A stretch of DNA of 64,000 nucleotides from MED-G105 sp038522945 (GTDB lineage: Bacteria; Pseudomonadota; Alphaproteobacteria; Caulobacterales; Parvularculaceae). A program made the translations under genes and the position numbers. Position 1 is the first letter of the stretch, and each line of letters starts with the position of its first letter. The DNA is taken from positions 62,001 through 126,000 of the forward strand of contig JBCBJV010000001.1 of assembly GCA_038522945.1 (NCBI GenBank), in the 5' to 3' direction. The notes beneath the pieces were generated by a model. That model saw only the letters and a program-made list of their open reading frames with translations, did no database searches and was not told where the DNA came from. Of this stretch, positions 42,942 to 52,500 are shown piece by piece.

Positions 42942-43501
42942 ACGCCACCTGTCCCTGGCTAAACGCCCTTAGCGCTCAGCCAGCTATCGAAATACTGGTC
43001 TGTGTAGGGAATACCGCCCCGCGTATTACAGATGGGACAGAATCCTGTCTGCCACGTTAGGCGGAAAGCTAAAATTGCGGCATTAACTTTGAAAGTTTTG
43101 TGTCAGCTGAAATTAGCGGTCAGGCTAGCTCTGTAAATAAGACGAATTCCGAGTTACCGACTTTATGGGTGCTGCTTGACCACCTTCCCGAAGACGCCCC
43201 TTGATTTCAGTCAAATTAGCTTCGAGCCAAAAGCCGAAAAACAGCTTCAAGACCAAAGCCAAAAAGATTTTGCCGACAATGCTTTTAGTCGAATTCCAAT
43301 TCGATCTATTCGTAGATACACCTGAAATTTAAGTCGCCATTAAGTGTAGCACGTATGTGCTACAACACGTTGGTATGGCTTATCGGCGAAAGGCAAGATG
43401 TGTGCTGTAGCACAATCTTGGCAAGGGGGCCGCTGCGCGCCCCCGTTGCATCCCCCAAGCCAAACCTGCTTTGTAAAATACATAAAACCACCAAATTAGA
43501 A
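42942..43501. other. 560-bp region upstream of the RHS gene, with palindromes
   Basis: No convincing gene. It should contain the RHS promoter. It has a perfect 8-bp-arm inverted repeat TGTAGCAC-GTAT-GTGCTACA (43345-43364), a second related palindrome TGTGCT-GT-AGCACA (43401-43414), and a GC hairpin with arms GGGGGC/GCCCCC at about 43425-43445. These could be operator, replication or transfer sites. The right edge is the end of the insertion sequence. Confidence 0.55.
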
Positions 43502-44221
43502 GGAGGTGACCTAGGAACTCGACGATTTTGAGTACGGTTTTAGCATTGGGTGGAGGCTTTTCAAGAGCTGGTCCGGCGGTCCGAAATTGAGCCGCGATTC
43601 GCATTCCTTGATGAAGAGATGAAAGTTCTGCCAGGGGATGCCGTCGTATCTGCGCAGGTGCCGCTTGGCCTGGTTCAAAAAGTTCTCGATGCCGTTGATA
43701 CGGTTTTCCCGGTCGACGAAGAGCTTAGAATGATTGATCCGCATATGGTGAAAATCGGTGAGGTCGAGCAGGTCATAGACGTGGAAGCTGTCGGCATATA
43801 CTCCGCTGTCAGGCTGCACTTTACAGGCTGTAATTGGGATCAGCGTGTCGGATCGCGTGTCCTTCACCGGCAGAACAAAAACACGACCGCCAAGCTTCAG
43901 AAGACCGAACACGAGAACTTTTCCAGCTACGCCTCGACCGCGCTTTCCCTTCCCTACCACCCCGAAATAGCTTTCGTCGACTTCAATCTCATCGGCCAAT
44001 TCCGCGGCTTCCTTGACAAGCCTTTCTGCGATGACGACACGCACGCGATGGTGAAATTCCATCGCGGTGATCTTGTTCAGGCCGACGAGCAAACACGCTG
44101 TTCGGGCCGGTGTCCCGGCAACGAAATGTTCCAACAGCTTGTTTGTCTGAATATGTGTGAGTTTTGAATGCTTTTGCCGCATCAGCCAACCGTAGAAGCG
44201 TTAATCTCCTTGGTTAGCCCC
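43502..44221. mobile_element. IS1595-family insertion sequence (IS1016-like), 720 bp
   Basis: Transposase gene flanked by imperfect 14-bp terminal inverted repeats: GGAGGTGACCTAGG at 43502-43515, and on the minus strand GGGGCTAACCAAGG at 44221-44208, matching at 10 of 14 positions. The size fits IS1016-type elements (about 0.7 kb). I see no clean 8-bp target duplication, only AATTA shared by the two flanks, so the exact ends or the age of the insertion are uncertain. Confidence 0.75.
43511..44182 (-). CDS. IS1595-family transposase
   Basis: 223-aa DDE-type transposase. An N-terminal HTH (residues 8-50) is followed by IEVDESYFGVVGKGKRGRGVAGKVLVFGLLK, then VQPDSGVYADSFHVYDLL, then RINHSKLF and NGIENFLNQAKRHLRRYDGIP, all hallmarks of the IS1016/IS1595 group; the catalytic acids are the D of VDES, the D of YADS and the N/E region of NGIENF. 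It looks full length. The ribosome binding site and start are at the right inverted repeat side. Confidence 0.92.
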   Translation of the reverse strand: MRQKHSKLTHIQTNKLLEHFVAGTPARTACLLVGLNKITAMEFHHRVRVVIAERLVKEAAELADEIEVDESYFGVVGKGKRGRGVAGKVLVFGLLKLGGRVFVLPVKDTRSDTLIPITACKVQPDSGVYADSFHVYDLLDLTDFHHMRINHSKLFVDRENRINGIENFLNQAKRHLRRYDGIPWQNFHLFIKECESRLNFGPPDQLLKSLHPMLKPYSKSSSS

Positions 44222-44232
44222 GAATTATTTTC

Positions 44233-44580
44233 TCAACAAAAATCTGAAGAATAACCCATATTGACACTTTCTGATGTTGGTTTTTCCGGGAGCTGTGGAA
44301 AAGCGGCTCTAAGCCTAAGGCGAACATCTTCGTTTCCATAGGCGAAATGATGAGGTGCTTCAGCCAGCAGCTCTTGAAAGGGGCATGAAATAGTGTTTAC
44401 ACGGACCGTGGAAATGCAACTGCCATCAAGCATTCCCGCATCAACTGCGCGCGCTAGCGCTCCAAGTATAACTATAACATTATTACGCACGTCACTGAAA
44501 TCTAGAATGTCTAAGAGTATTTTTTCTTGAACAACACAAATTTCAAAATGCTTTTTATCATACACTTCCATAAACAACAT
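44233..44580 (-). CDS. Hypothetical protein, small
   Basis: 115-aa protein, not recognised, with a helical N-terminal half (HFEICVVQEKILLDILDFSDVRNNVIVILGALARAVDAG) and a polar C-terminus. It starts at an ATG 108 bp from the divergent 119-aa gene. AT-rich DNA suggests recent transfer. It ends 12 bp from the insertion sequence. Confidence 0.5.
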   Translation of the reverse strand: MLFMEVYDKKHFEICVVQEKILLDILDFSDVRNNVIVILGALARAVDAGMLDGSCISTVRVNTISCPFQELLAEAPHHFAYGNEDVRLRLRAAFPQLPEKPTSESVNMGYSSDFC

Positions 44581-44688
44581 ATTTCAAAGTAAATGATTAG
44601 ATTGAGCTATGCAATAAATAATTGAAGTCGCACCCTGCTTATGGAATACTGCCGTCGTTAAAAAAAATTGGCTAGACTGGGGAATTGC

Positions 44689-45048
44689 ATGACGATAATC
44701 GATCAGCCAGATGATGTTTTGTACGAAATGCTCGGGAGATATTTTCTTTCTGAGGCGATGGGTTCCCAGCCAGCATCGCCATCGGAAGAAAACGAAGCGG
44801 GCAGAAACGGCTTCAAGAGCCGTCTTGAGAAAGTCAAAAAAGAAATATGTCAGAACTCATTCACAAGAGCGCTTCTGGTTCGACCTGAACTGGATGCCGG
44901 AATTTCTGTTGGATTAATGATGTCTGTACTGATTAACGTCGGCATTTTTTCAAAAGACATCGAGGAGGTATCCGACGAGCTGGCTGCATTCGCAACCCTA
45001 GTCATTCGCCAGGTTACTTGCGGGATGTGTCGAGATTATCTCAAATGA
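44689..45048 (+). CDS. Hypothetical protein, first gene of a metallopeptidase pair
   Basis: 119-aa helical protein starting MTIIDQPDDVLYEMLGRYFL (ATG 44689, GGGGA upstream). The central part is charged and the C-terminal part hydrophobic enough for a helical bundle (AGISVGLMMSVLINVGIFSKDIEEVSDELAAFATLVI). Its stop overlaps the next ATG (ATGA), so it is likely the partner or inhibitor of the peptidase-like protein. No family is recognised. Confidence 0.65.
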   Translation: MTIIDQPDDVLYEMLGRYFLSEAMGSQPASPSEENEAGRNGFKSRLEKVKKEICQNSFTRALLVRPELDAGISVGLMMSVLINVGIFSKDIEEVSDELAAFATLVIRQVTCGMCRDYLK

Positions 45049-46268
45049 AGAAATTTATGTACGCCAATCTTCAAACCTTCATTGCTGACAACGGCGGAGC
45101 GGATTCCGGGGCCGTTGACCTTCCAGGTGTTTTGGGTGAGCTGAGCAAGCTAACTATTTCGGCTGGAGATACAATATCAAGATTAAACAAAGATATCAGT
45201 ATAAATACAGTGTTGGTTAAAAATACAGGAGCTCGAATTCAGGTGAGGGTTGAAAAAAACCAAGCTGTTTTAACTGTGCCTGTGGGTCTAATATTTCGAT
45301 TTACATTACTTTTTTCAGTGTTCACCAAGCAAATTCATGCATATCAAATCGTAATCGCTCCAGATGGCGAATGGCACAACGATGTGCCGTTCCAAGATTT
45401 TAGCACCGAAAGCCGGCAGTTTCATCCGCTTACCTATGATGCATATTCACCTAATAATATTTTGACTTTATCTGAAAAAGCAAAAGAAATACAATCACAA
45501 TTTAGTGAAGAACAAATAAATGACGTAAAGGCACTATATAGTTACGCAATTTCATTCGCGCTATTGCATGAAAGGGCGCACGTGCAGTCACACTTCGATC
45601 TGTATTCGCGTATCAATAATGACAGTACAAATAGCGATGCAGAACGCGCGCTTCTTATAAAAATCATTGAGACTGATGCAGACGCCAGGGCAATGGCGGA
45701 TTTTGTTAGACTAGAATTCTCGGCATATTTTTCCGAGTGGTCAAACGCGGACCATACTTTCGCATCATTTATTCAACATGAAATCTTTCAGAAATCTCAT
45801 TTGCTCGGTATGGCATTGGTATTGTGGCTTGCACTGGCAAGGCCAGACATAAGGCCAATAAACGGTCACGACATCACGTCCTATTCTCATCCGCAAGTTC
45901 GGATGACGGCGATCTCGGACACCCTTGGTAAGACGGTTCTTGATGCTGCAAATAGGTTTGACATCCCGGATCCTAACTGCCTAGCCGAACTATCGGTGGT
46001 ACGCTTTGTTCGAGGAGCCTTATCTGCAATTTCTGGGGCAACTCATGAGAAACTCGCGTACGGCCCACGTCGAAAAGAGCATATAAAACAGAGCCTAGAT
46101 TTCCGATACTTTTTATCGATGTCTGTAGGCGTATATGCACAACGACGAGTGCATGCGCGAGCAAAGCACGTCAACGAAATGCGGGAAAAGTCCTTAAAGC
46201 GTATTCATGGAGATTCATTCCTTGATTATGGTCTCATGAAAAATTGTATTCAGACATTCGCCGAATGA
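45045..46268 (+). CDS. Putative zinc metallopeptidase (HExxH) of a two-gene unit
   Basis: 407-aa protein starting at the ATG (MKKFMYANLQTFIAD) that overlaps the upstream stop. Near residue 180 it has LLHERAHVQSHFD, an HExxH zinc motif, and about 36 residues later IIETDADARAMADF, where the Glu/Asp could be the third zinc ligand of a gluzincin-type site. The N-terminal 150 residues are mixed alpha/beta, and the C-terminal part is helical. The layout is reminiscent of host-killing phage-exclusion peptidases such as Lit, but I cannot claim the family. It is AT-richer than the mobility genes. Confidence 0.65.
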   Translation: MKKFMYANLQTFIADNGGADSGAVDLPGVLGELSKLTISAGDTISRLNKDISINTVLVKNTGARIQVRVEKNQAVLTVPVGLIFRFTLLFSVFTKQIHAYQIVIAPDGEWHNDVPFQDFSTESRQFHPLTYDAYSPNNILTLSEKAKEIQSQFSEEQINDVKALYSYAISFALLHERAHVQSHFDLYSRINNDSTNSDAERALLIKIIETDADARAMADFVRLEFSAYFSEWSNADHTFASFIQHEIFQKSHLLGMALVLWLALARPDIRPINGHDITSYSHPQVRMTAISDTLGKTVLDAANRFDIPDPNCLAELSVVRFVRGALSAISGATHEKLAYGPRRKEHIKQSLDFRYFLSMSVGVYAQRRVHARAKHVNEMREKSLKRIHGDSFLDYGLMKNCIQTFAE

Positions 46269-46338
46269 AAAATACATAAAGTCACATCAACACGTTAAAT
46301 TTCTGATGAAATGAGGATTATAAAAATAACCTAAGAAA

Positions 46339-46353
46339 AGGGGCGCTGCCCCT
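46339..46353. other. GC hairpin upstream of ardA
   Basis: AGGGGC-GCT-GCCCCT, a perfect 6-bp stem with a 3-nt loop. On the minus strand it is followed by TTTTC, so it may be a weak leftward terminator. The GC-rich stretch 46,340-46,500 contains no gene. A similar hairpin lies near 43,430. Confidence 0.4.
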
Positions 46354-46514
46354 CGCTCACGCAAGGCATCCAAACGTATCCACAGGCCGGCGGCGCTGAC
46401 GCTTGTCGGCCCGCGGACCCTCGTTCGGAGCCTCCTTGCCCTCGCACACCCCGTCCTCGCCGGAAGGCAGAGGGTTGCATGCGCAACCCTCATCCCAAGG
46501 AAAGGACAAAACCG

Positions 46515-47033
46515 ATGTGCAAAACAGAAAGGAAACCAAGGATCTATGTGGCCTGCCTCGCGGCCTACAACTCAGGCCGGCTGTATGGAGCGTGGATTGA
46601 CGCCGACCAACCAGCAGACGAAATCCGCGGCGAAGTCTCAGCCATGCTCAAAGCCTCGCCGATTGCTCAGGCGGAAGAGTTTGGGATCCACGACTACGAC
46701 GACTTCGCAGGCGCACAGCTCTGCGAATATACAGATCTCGAGACAGTGTCGGCGCTGGCCGCGTTTATCGCCGAGCATGGCGAACTTGGCGGCAAGCTCC
46801 TGTCCTATCTCGGAGATCTCGACGACGCGCAAAAGGCCATGGAAAACCATTATGCGGGTTGCCATGCTTCTCTTGCAGGCTTCGCCCAGGAACTGACCGA
46901 AGAAACAACCGAGATCCCCGAGCCGCTTCGCTTCTATATCGATTATGAAGCCATGGCGCGCGATTTTGAAATCAATGACGTTTTCACCATCGAAACCGCC
47001 TACGACGAAGTCCATGTCTTTTGGCGGCATTGA
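46515..47033 (+). CDS. ardA: Antirestriction protein ArdA
   Basis: DNA-mimic protein that blocks type I restriction enzymes, protecting incoming element DNA in a new host. The 172-aa acidic protein starts at ATG 46515 (MCKTERKPRIYVACLAAYN) with AAGGA upstream. The ArdA signatures IYVACLAAYNSGRLYGAWIDA, EEFGIHDYDDF, and the regularly spaced acidic residues are present (ETVSALAAFIAEHG, FYIDYEAMARDFEINDVFTIE). It is at the leading end near the mobility genes, the usual place. It converges with the relaxase gene. Confidence 0.93.
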   Translation: MCKTERKPRIYVACLAAYNSGRLYGAWIDADQPADEIRGEVSAMLKASPIAQAEEFGIHDYDDFAGAQLCEYTDLETVSALAAFIAEHGELGGKLLSYLGDLDDAQKAMENHYAGCHASLAGFAQELTEETTEIPEPLRFYIDYEAMARDFEINDVFTIETAYDEVHVFWRH

Positions 47034-47064
47034 CGCCGCCGGACTTCTCGCGTGTTGACAGCGG

Positions 47065-48348
47065 CTATCGGTCCCGACCGGGCGGCGCGCGCTTACGACG
47101 TCTTGCTCTATTAGGATCGCTTTCGCGTGCTGGCTGTATCGGCGTGGATTTAAGCAACTCCCATTCGGCCTTGAGGTCGCGCGCCTGCTCTTGCAGGTGA
47201 TCACGTTGTTTCTGCCTGGCGGTCTTGAGATCGCGCCGGGCCTGAAGATGGGCGGCGATCATATTCTCATGTTCCTGGCGATCCCGCTGGCGGCAAGCTA
47301 TCGCATCTCGTTCGTTCCGGCGTGCGATGCGGCCATGACGCCCGGTGAGGCGATCCCACAAGCCCGATACGCCCGACCTGAACCGCGTCTGTCTTTTGAG
47401 TGTTTCCTGTGTGCGACGGGCGGCTTGTTGGTCCGCGAGCGCTGTGCGTTCAGCGCGCTGCTTATCAATGAGTGCGGCGCGCGCCGCCTCAAAGTCGGTT
47501 TTGGTTTTGCGGATGTCGGCGCCAAGTTCTCTCGCCCAGCGCTTGAATACCGGGGTCAGCTCTTGGCCGATCTTGGTCTTGACGTCCTCGATGGCCGGTA
47601 GGTCTTGAGGATCACCCAGTCGGTCGCGAACCTCTTTTGTTTTCACGCCGGCCCAGCGGGCCAAGGCGTAGATTTCGCCCTGCCAGTCCACGGCGACAAA
47701 ACCCCGCCGATCGCCTCGCGCAAGGAAATAGCCACGTTCCTCAAGCGCAGCTTTCAGCGCCGCCGGCGAATCCGAATGGGTCCACGCCGCCTGAAAATCT
47801 GCTTTGATGACACGGGGATCTTTGCCGATCCGCTTGGCTTGCTGCCATTCGGGCAATGAGAAGTTTCGCGGATCGCGCTCAGCCGGGTTGAGTAGCCCTT
47901 TCGGCATCTCCCAGCCATGCTCAAGGAAAAGCTCTCGAGCAAGCGCGTTCAGTTTGCGTTTGAAGAATGGCAGCTCCACCGCCCGCATAAAAACAGGGTC
48001 GATGCGGCTCCACACGGTGTGGCAGTGTCGGCGGCCGTCTTTTTCGTGAAAAATCACGACACGCGGTTGGCCGGTTAGGCCGAGCCGTTCTTCCGCTTCA
48101 TCGATTGCTTTTTCGAACGCAGCTATATCTGCGTGCGCATTCCCTGGTGGATTGAAGGAAAGACTGAAGAGGTATTTCTGGCAGCGCGTGCCATTGGCCA
48201 TGGCGCGCGCTTCATCGAAAGCGCCACGCACGTCTTCGGCGACGAAGTCGCGGACTTCGTGCAACTCGATATGCTCATTATCGCGCGCATTCATGAGATG
48301 GGCCGCTAATTCGCGGCCCGATCCTCGTGCGTTGCCGACCAGGATCAT
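47065..48348 (-). CDS. Relaxase/mobilization nuclease (VirD2/MobA-like)
   Basis: Nicks the transfer origin and leads the DNA strand into the recipient. 427 aa; the N-terminal 250 residues are the relaxase domain: MILVGNARGSGRELAAHLMN, CQKYLFSLSFNPPG, and the metal-binding HEKDGRRHCHTVWSRID (the three-His motif) near residue 102. The C-terminal 150 residues are a long charged coiled coil (repeats of AER..LADQQAARR). It overlaps mobC by 4 nt (ATGA), so the two are co-translated. In the integrated form no promoter is obvious upstream of mobC; see the circle-only operon finding. Confidence 0.9.
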   Translation of the reverse strand: MILVGNARGSGRELAAHLMNARDNEHIELHEVRDFVAEDVRGAFDEARAMANGTRCQKYLFSLSFNPPGNAHADIAAFEKAIDEAEERLGLTGQPRVVIFHEKDGRRHCHTVWSRIDPVFMRAVELPFFKRKLNALARELFLEHGWEMPKGLLNPAERDPRNFSLPEWQQAKRIGKDPRVIKADFQAAWTHSDSPAALKAALEERGYFLARGDRRGFVAVDWQGEIYALARWAGVKTKEVRDRLGDPQDLPAIEDVKTKIGQELTPVFKRWARELGADIRKTKTDFEAARAALIDKQRAERTALADQQAARRTQETLKRQTRFRSGVSGLWDRLTGRHGRIARRNERDAIACRQRDRQEHENMIAAHLQARRDLKTARQKQRDHLQEQARDLKAEWELLKSTPIQPARESDPNRARRRKRAPPGRDR

Positions 48349-48845
48349 GAAGGCGCGGCGCCCCTCCGTTGTCCTTTATTGGCTGGGTCCCGCACGCCCA
48401 ACGCCCTTATGAGCTCTGCACGCATGAGCGCCACGTCGGCGCACGCGCCGCGCAACTCGTTTTCAATTTCCGGCGAAACCGGCAGTGCGCCAGTATTCGC
48501 AGCCCTGGCCAATTGATTGAGATTGCTCGCAATCCGTGACTGCGCCAACGCGCCGAGCACCCGGCCCAACCGCTCGCGGTCCGCGCTCGGTTTAGGCGGC
48601 GTCACTTTGCGTGGCGACACCTCGCCATCGAACAGCTTGGCGCGGATGTAGGCGGCCAAGCCGTCCGGACCCGCTTCTAGATCAAGCCGTGCGCGTTCTT
48701 CTGACGTGAACCGGATTGAGTAGGCTGCGGAAGCTCGCTTGCGTGCAGAAACGCGTTTGCGTTGGTCGGCCGGCGCGCCCGGATTGGCAGTAGAAAACGA
48801 CGGGCCGAGGGTGTTTTGATCTTTTGGATTGCGCGGGCGATTCAT
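48345..48845 (-). CDS. mobC: Mobilization accessory protein MobC-like
   Basis: Small DNA-binding protein that helps relaxase open the origin. 166 aa from ATG 48845 (MNRPRNPKDQNTL). A ribbon-helix-helix-like stretch (AAYSIRFTSEERARLDLEAGPDGLAAYIRAKLF) and the MobC signature LAQSRIASNLNQLARAANTG are present. Its start overlaps the stop of the frame at the right end of the element (ATGA at 48842-48845), and its stop overlaps the relaxase start. A frame start 7 codons further upstream is possible but would overlap more. Confidence 0.85.
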   Translation of the reverse strand: MNRPRNPKDQNTLGPSFSTANPGAPADQRKRVSARKRASAAYSIRFTSEERARLDLEAGPDGLAAYIRAKLFDGEVSPRKVTPPKPSADRERLGRVLGALAQSRIASNLNQLARAANTGALPVSPEIENELRGACADVALMRAELIRALGVRDPANKGQRRGAAPS

Positions 48846-49095
48846 AGCGATGGGCCTTCCTCGCAAGAGGCGTCCGGGCCTTGGGATAACTCATCAAAAT
48901 CAATTGCTTGCGCTTGAAGCTGCGCTTCCCATTCCGATAGGATTTCAAAGACTGAAGTGTTGGAAGAATCTCCCCAACTCTCCGCCACTTTTTCGCTCGC
49001 GGCGCAAGGCGCCTCCGCGTGGGCGGCCTGACCGGCCGAGCCGCAGTCGCGGCTTTGGGATTGAGCGTTCGAAATTCCTCCCTTCGTCTCCGCCA
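48842..49095 (-). CDS. Right-end frame: alternative C-terminus of the recombinase on the excised circle
   Basis: An 84-codon frame begins at the attachment core and reads ..AETKGGISNAQSQSRDCG.., ending in an ATGA overlap with mobC. In the integrated state a TAA sits directly upstream of its first codon (GTG at 49094-49096) and no ribosome binding site is seen, so it is probably not translated. On the circle it is in phase with the recombinase gene and would give that protein 78 new C-terminal residues (603 aa in all). The composition (EILSEWEAQLQAQAIDFDEL) is protein-like. Confidence 0.6.
49079..49095 (+). repeat. Right attachment core (direct repeat copy 2)
   Basis: Identical 17-bp copy of 13006-13022. 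Just to its left a degenerate T-arm remains (GTTCGAA with 5 extra bases), as expected if the element attachment site mimics the tRNA 3' end. Chromosomal DNA starts at 49096. Confidence 0.9.
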
Positions 49096-49555
49096 CTTAT
49101 ATCGATTAGTCCCTCGTTTAAACTGATATTTTCGATTACTGCGTACTGTTAAGTCCCCTTTTGAAGGCCCAAACGGAAAGACCTTCAATCGGCCATCAAC
49201 AAAAGAAACGAACTCAACAGTCCTTGCCAACCTGGCAATGAAAACGGAATGCGCCGCTAGTTGTCGAGCCGCCGAATCCTAGTGGCAAGCTGCCAGCTAT
49301 GCTTGCCGGCAGGAGTGAACCAGGGAACCCAACTTCAATTAAACGTCAGATGTTGACCCTGATTTTGCTCGCTGGATGCATTTCTTGCGAACACCGCTGA
49401 CACTCTAACGGTTCTAGATGATTGGGTTGCGAAGGGCCGCTCTGCCGCAATCCTGATGCGGCTCCCCCGAAAGAAAATAGCGAACTCGGCCTGACCCCCT
49501 CTGCCCTCCCACCGCGCCTTATGGGTTGGTGCACTAGCAATCGAATGCGGAGGCA
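49096..49555. other. 460-bp chromosomal region right of the element
   Basis: This DNA would directly follow tRNA-Ser in an uninvaded chromosome. I see no convincing gene: a long frame running through the attachment site on the minus strand (48682-49230) is Arg/Lys-rich and looks like a chance frame. It likely contains the promoter of the 2,444-aa gene, whose ATG has GGAGG just upstream. Confidence 0.5.
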
Positions 49556-52500
49556 ATGATGGCGGGGGACATGGTGGGGGAAAAGGGCTTGGGCTTATTG
49601 GGGGGAGAAGCACCCGATGACCTGGACACCCTGATTGGCGCAGACTGGCCTGCAAATGTGACGCATCCGGAAGCGAGCCGCGCAGGTCAGAATCCCCAGG
49701 AACAGTCGCACGATCAGTCCCAAAATCAGTCCGAGCCGGGCACTGCGAACGGCTTTGTCTTCACGATCGTCAACACAAATGACGACGGCGAGGTTGCGAC
49801 GCTTGAGAATGGCGATGCTCTTGACCTTTCTGATCTGCCCGCCCGCTGGCGCGGCATCAAGGCAGACTATGTCGGCGATGGCGTGGCAGGCGATGATGAT
49901 GGTTCGATCCAGTTTGCCCTTTATGACGCTGATGGCAAACTGGTCGAAGAGCGCACTGAGAACCGCGCACCATTCGCCCTTTTTGGTGATCGTAATGGCG
50001 ACTTCACCGACCCCTCAACGCCCCTGTTGGATGGATACTATCGTCTTGAAGTGATCGCCTTCAGTCAGAACGGCGCGCGCGGGGTAGAACTCGCCAGCAC
50101 ATCAATTTCATTCACCGTGACAAGTGATGGTCCGCCGCCTCAAGGTGAGAGCGCATTTGAATTCAAGTTCGTGGACACCAATAGCAACGAAGACGTCGCG
50201 ACATTTGCCGATGGCGACTCGATCGACCTTTCCGACCTGGCGTCCGGAAACCGCGGGATCACCGCCAACTTTGTCAGCGACGGCGACTTCACGGACGACG
50301 ATGGCTCGATCCGCTTTGAGTTGCGCGACAGCGACGGCAACCTTCTTGAAGAGCGCACCGAAAACGCCTTGCCATTTGCCCTGTTCGGAGATCGCGGAGG
50401 TAATTATCGCAATCCCCATCCTGCGCTGGCTGACGGCACCTACTCGCTCACCGTGATCGCTACCGACCGCAATGGCGGCCGAGGCCAGGAAATCGGGCGC
50501 GAGACCATTTCGTTCACCGTGACAAGCGATCGCCTGCCACCTCAAGGTGAGAGCGCATTTGAATTCAAGTTCGTGGACACCGATAGCGACGTAGACGTCG
50601 CGACATTTGCCGATGGCGACACGATCGATCTTTCCGACCTGGCACCAGGAAAACGCGGGATCACCGCCAACTTCGTAAGCGATGGCGACACCACGGACGA
50701 CGACGGTTCCATCCGCTTTGAGTTGCGCGACAGCGACGGCAACCTTCTTGAAGAGCGCACCGAAAACGTCTTGCCATTTGCCCTGTTCGGAGATCGCGGA
50801 GGTGATTATCGCAATCCCCATCCTGCGCTGGCCGACGGCACCTACACGCTCACCGTGATCGCTACTGACCGAAATGGCGGCCGAGGCCAGGAAATCGGGC
50901 GCGAGACCATCACATTCACGATTGAAAGTGATGACATCCTTGCGCCGGTCGATTTGGCAGTGGTGTTTGACGCTTCCGAGATCGAAGAAGCTAACGGCGA
51001 AACCACAGGGACGGTAACGCGGACGGGCGATACCTCCGAGCCCCTGGTCGTCACCCTTTCACTCAGCGATCCGAATGAGCTCAACGTTCCGATGACCATT
51101 GAAATCGAGGCCGGTCGGAGCTCGGCTCACTTCCTTGCCATCGCCGACGATGACCCGTTGAATGATGGCGACCAGGTGGTGACCATCACCGCAAGTGCGC
51201 CAGGCGCCAATGCCGGATCGGCCACGCTCACCGTGCTTGATGATGATGAACCGCCGGTCGACAATCTCGCGCCGGTGGTCACGCCTCTCACCTTTGGCCC
51301 GTTCACAGAAGATGACGGCGTCATCACGCTCGACCTCCTGCAGGGCCAGACCGATCCGGATGGGGATGACGATCTGCTCACCATATCCACCAGTTTCGGC
51401 ACGGACAATGGCGACGGCACCGTCTCGTTCGACACCGGCACGTTCAACAGCCTGCCGGCCGACGATGGCATCGTTAGCACGATTGCTTACAGCGTGATCG
51501 ATGACCAAGGCGCGGCCACGCTCAACCAGTTCACCCTGACGGTGAACGGTGTGAATGACGTCGCCATCCTTGGCGGGGACACCGACGGCCAGGTTACTGA
51601 GGACGACCAACTTTCCGCCAGCGGCACGCTCACGATTGATGATCCCGATGCGGATGAAGCTGCCTTCCAGCCACAGGACGATACTGAAGGCGATTTCGGC
51701 ACATTCAGCCTCGCCGCGAATGGCAACTGGTCCTACCAGCTCGACAATGACAATCCCGCGGTTCAGGCCCTGACCAATGGTGAGACGCTCTCCGAAACCT
51801 TCACCGTCACTTCCATCGACGGCACCACGCAGGATGTGACCATCACCATCAACGGCGTGGATGAAGGGCAGATCGGCGCCGCGCCGGTGGCGCTGGACTT
51901 TATGGTCAATGGCTTCATCCCGACGGATATCATCCTTGATGCCTCATCGGTCGATATCGTTGCCGACCTGGCGAGCGACGCCGATACCGACCTCAACAGC
52001 CAATCGATCAGCTTCACCAGTGCCACGATCAATGGGCAGGAAACAACTGTCGAAGCGGTTGGCGTGACCTATGTGCCCGGTGACGGCGATGCAGGCGGTT
52101 TCATCACCGACACCAATGCGGTGGCTTATGACGGGCTGTCCGGCTTCCAGACCGCCGACGTGGTGATCACCTACACGGTCACCGATGGCACCTTCACCGA
52201 TGAAGGTGAGTTGACCTTCACTGTGGTCGGCGTGCCGGGCGACTTTGACGTGAACCTGCGCTATGCGGGGGAGAATGTGGCCGGTGATGTGCTGCGGGCC
52301 GACGCTGACGTGGGGCCGGACGAGGCATTGGCTGATATCGAGTTTGCCGGCCCCAACACATTAAAAGACCTCGCCGAAGACGCGACGATCTTGACCACCA
52401 TACGCGACTTCGTCACCAATCCTCCGGGCGACAGCTTGTCGATCGCCTATGCGCTGGCGGAGAATGACAGCCAAGCCACTGCCTTCGTCGACATCACCGA

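Larger units (their letters stand above)
13006..49095. mobile_element. 36-kb integrative and mobilizable element in tRNA-Ser
   Basis: Bounded by a 17-bp direct repeat of the tRNA-Ser 3' end (13006-13022 and 49079-49095), giving a unit of 36,073 bp with one core copy. A large serine recombinase sits at the left end. Relaxase, MobC and ArdA genes sit at the right end, and a VirD4/TraG coupling protein lies in the left part. No VirB-type mating-pore genes are seen, so transfer would need a helper or a second element. The middle is a patchwork of defence-like and toxin genes with lower and uneven GC, the most AT-rich part being around 36.4-37.0 kb. Confidence 0.9.

Noticed and set aside
43494..44229. 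Target site duplication of the IS1595-type element
   Set aside because: Only AATTA is common to both flanks and at different offsets; an 8-bp duplication as usual for the family is not seen.
13006..49095. Prophage
   Set aside because: No capsid, portal, tail or large terminase genes; relaxase, coupling protein and ArdA point to a mobilizable element.
48682..49230. 182-codon frame on the minus strand crossing the right attachment site
   Set aside because: Very rich in Arg and Lys, no family outline, and it is out of phase with the recombinase-mobC reading frame; most likely a chance frame.
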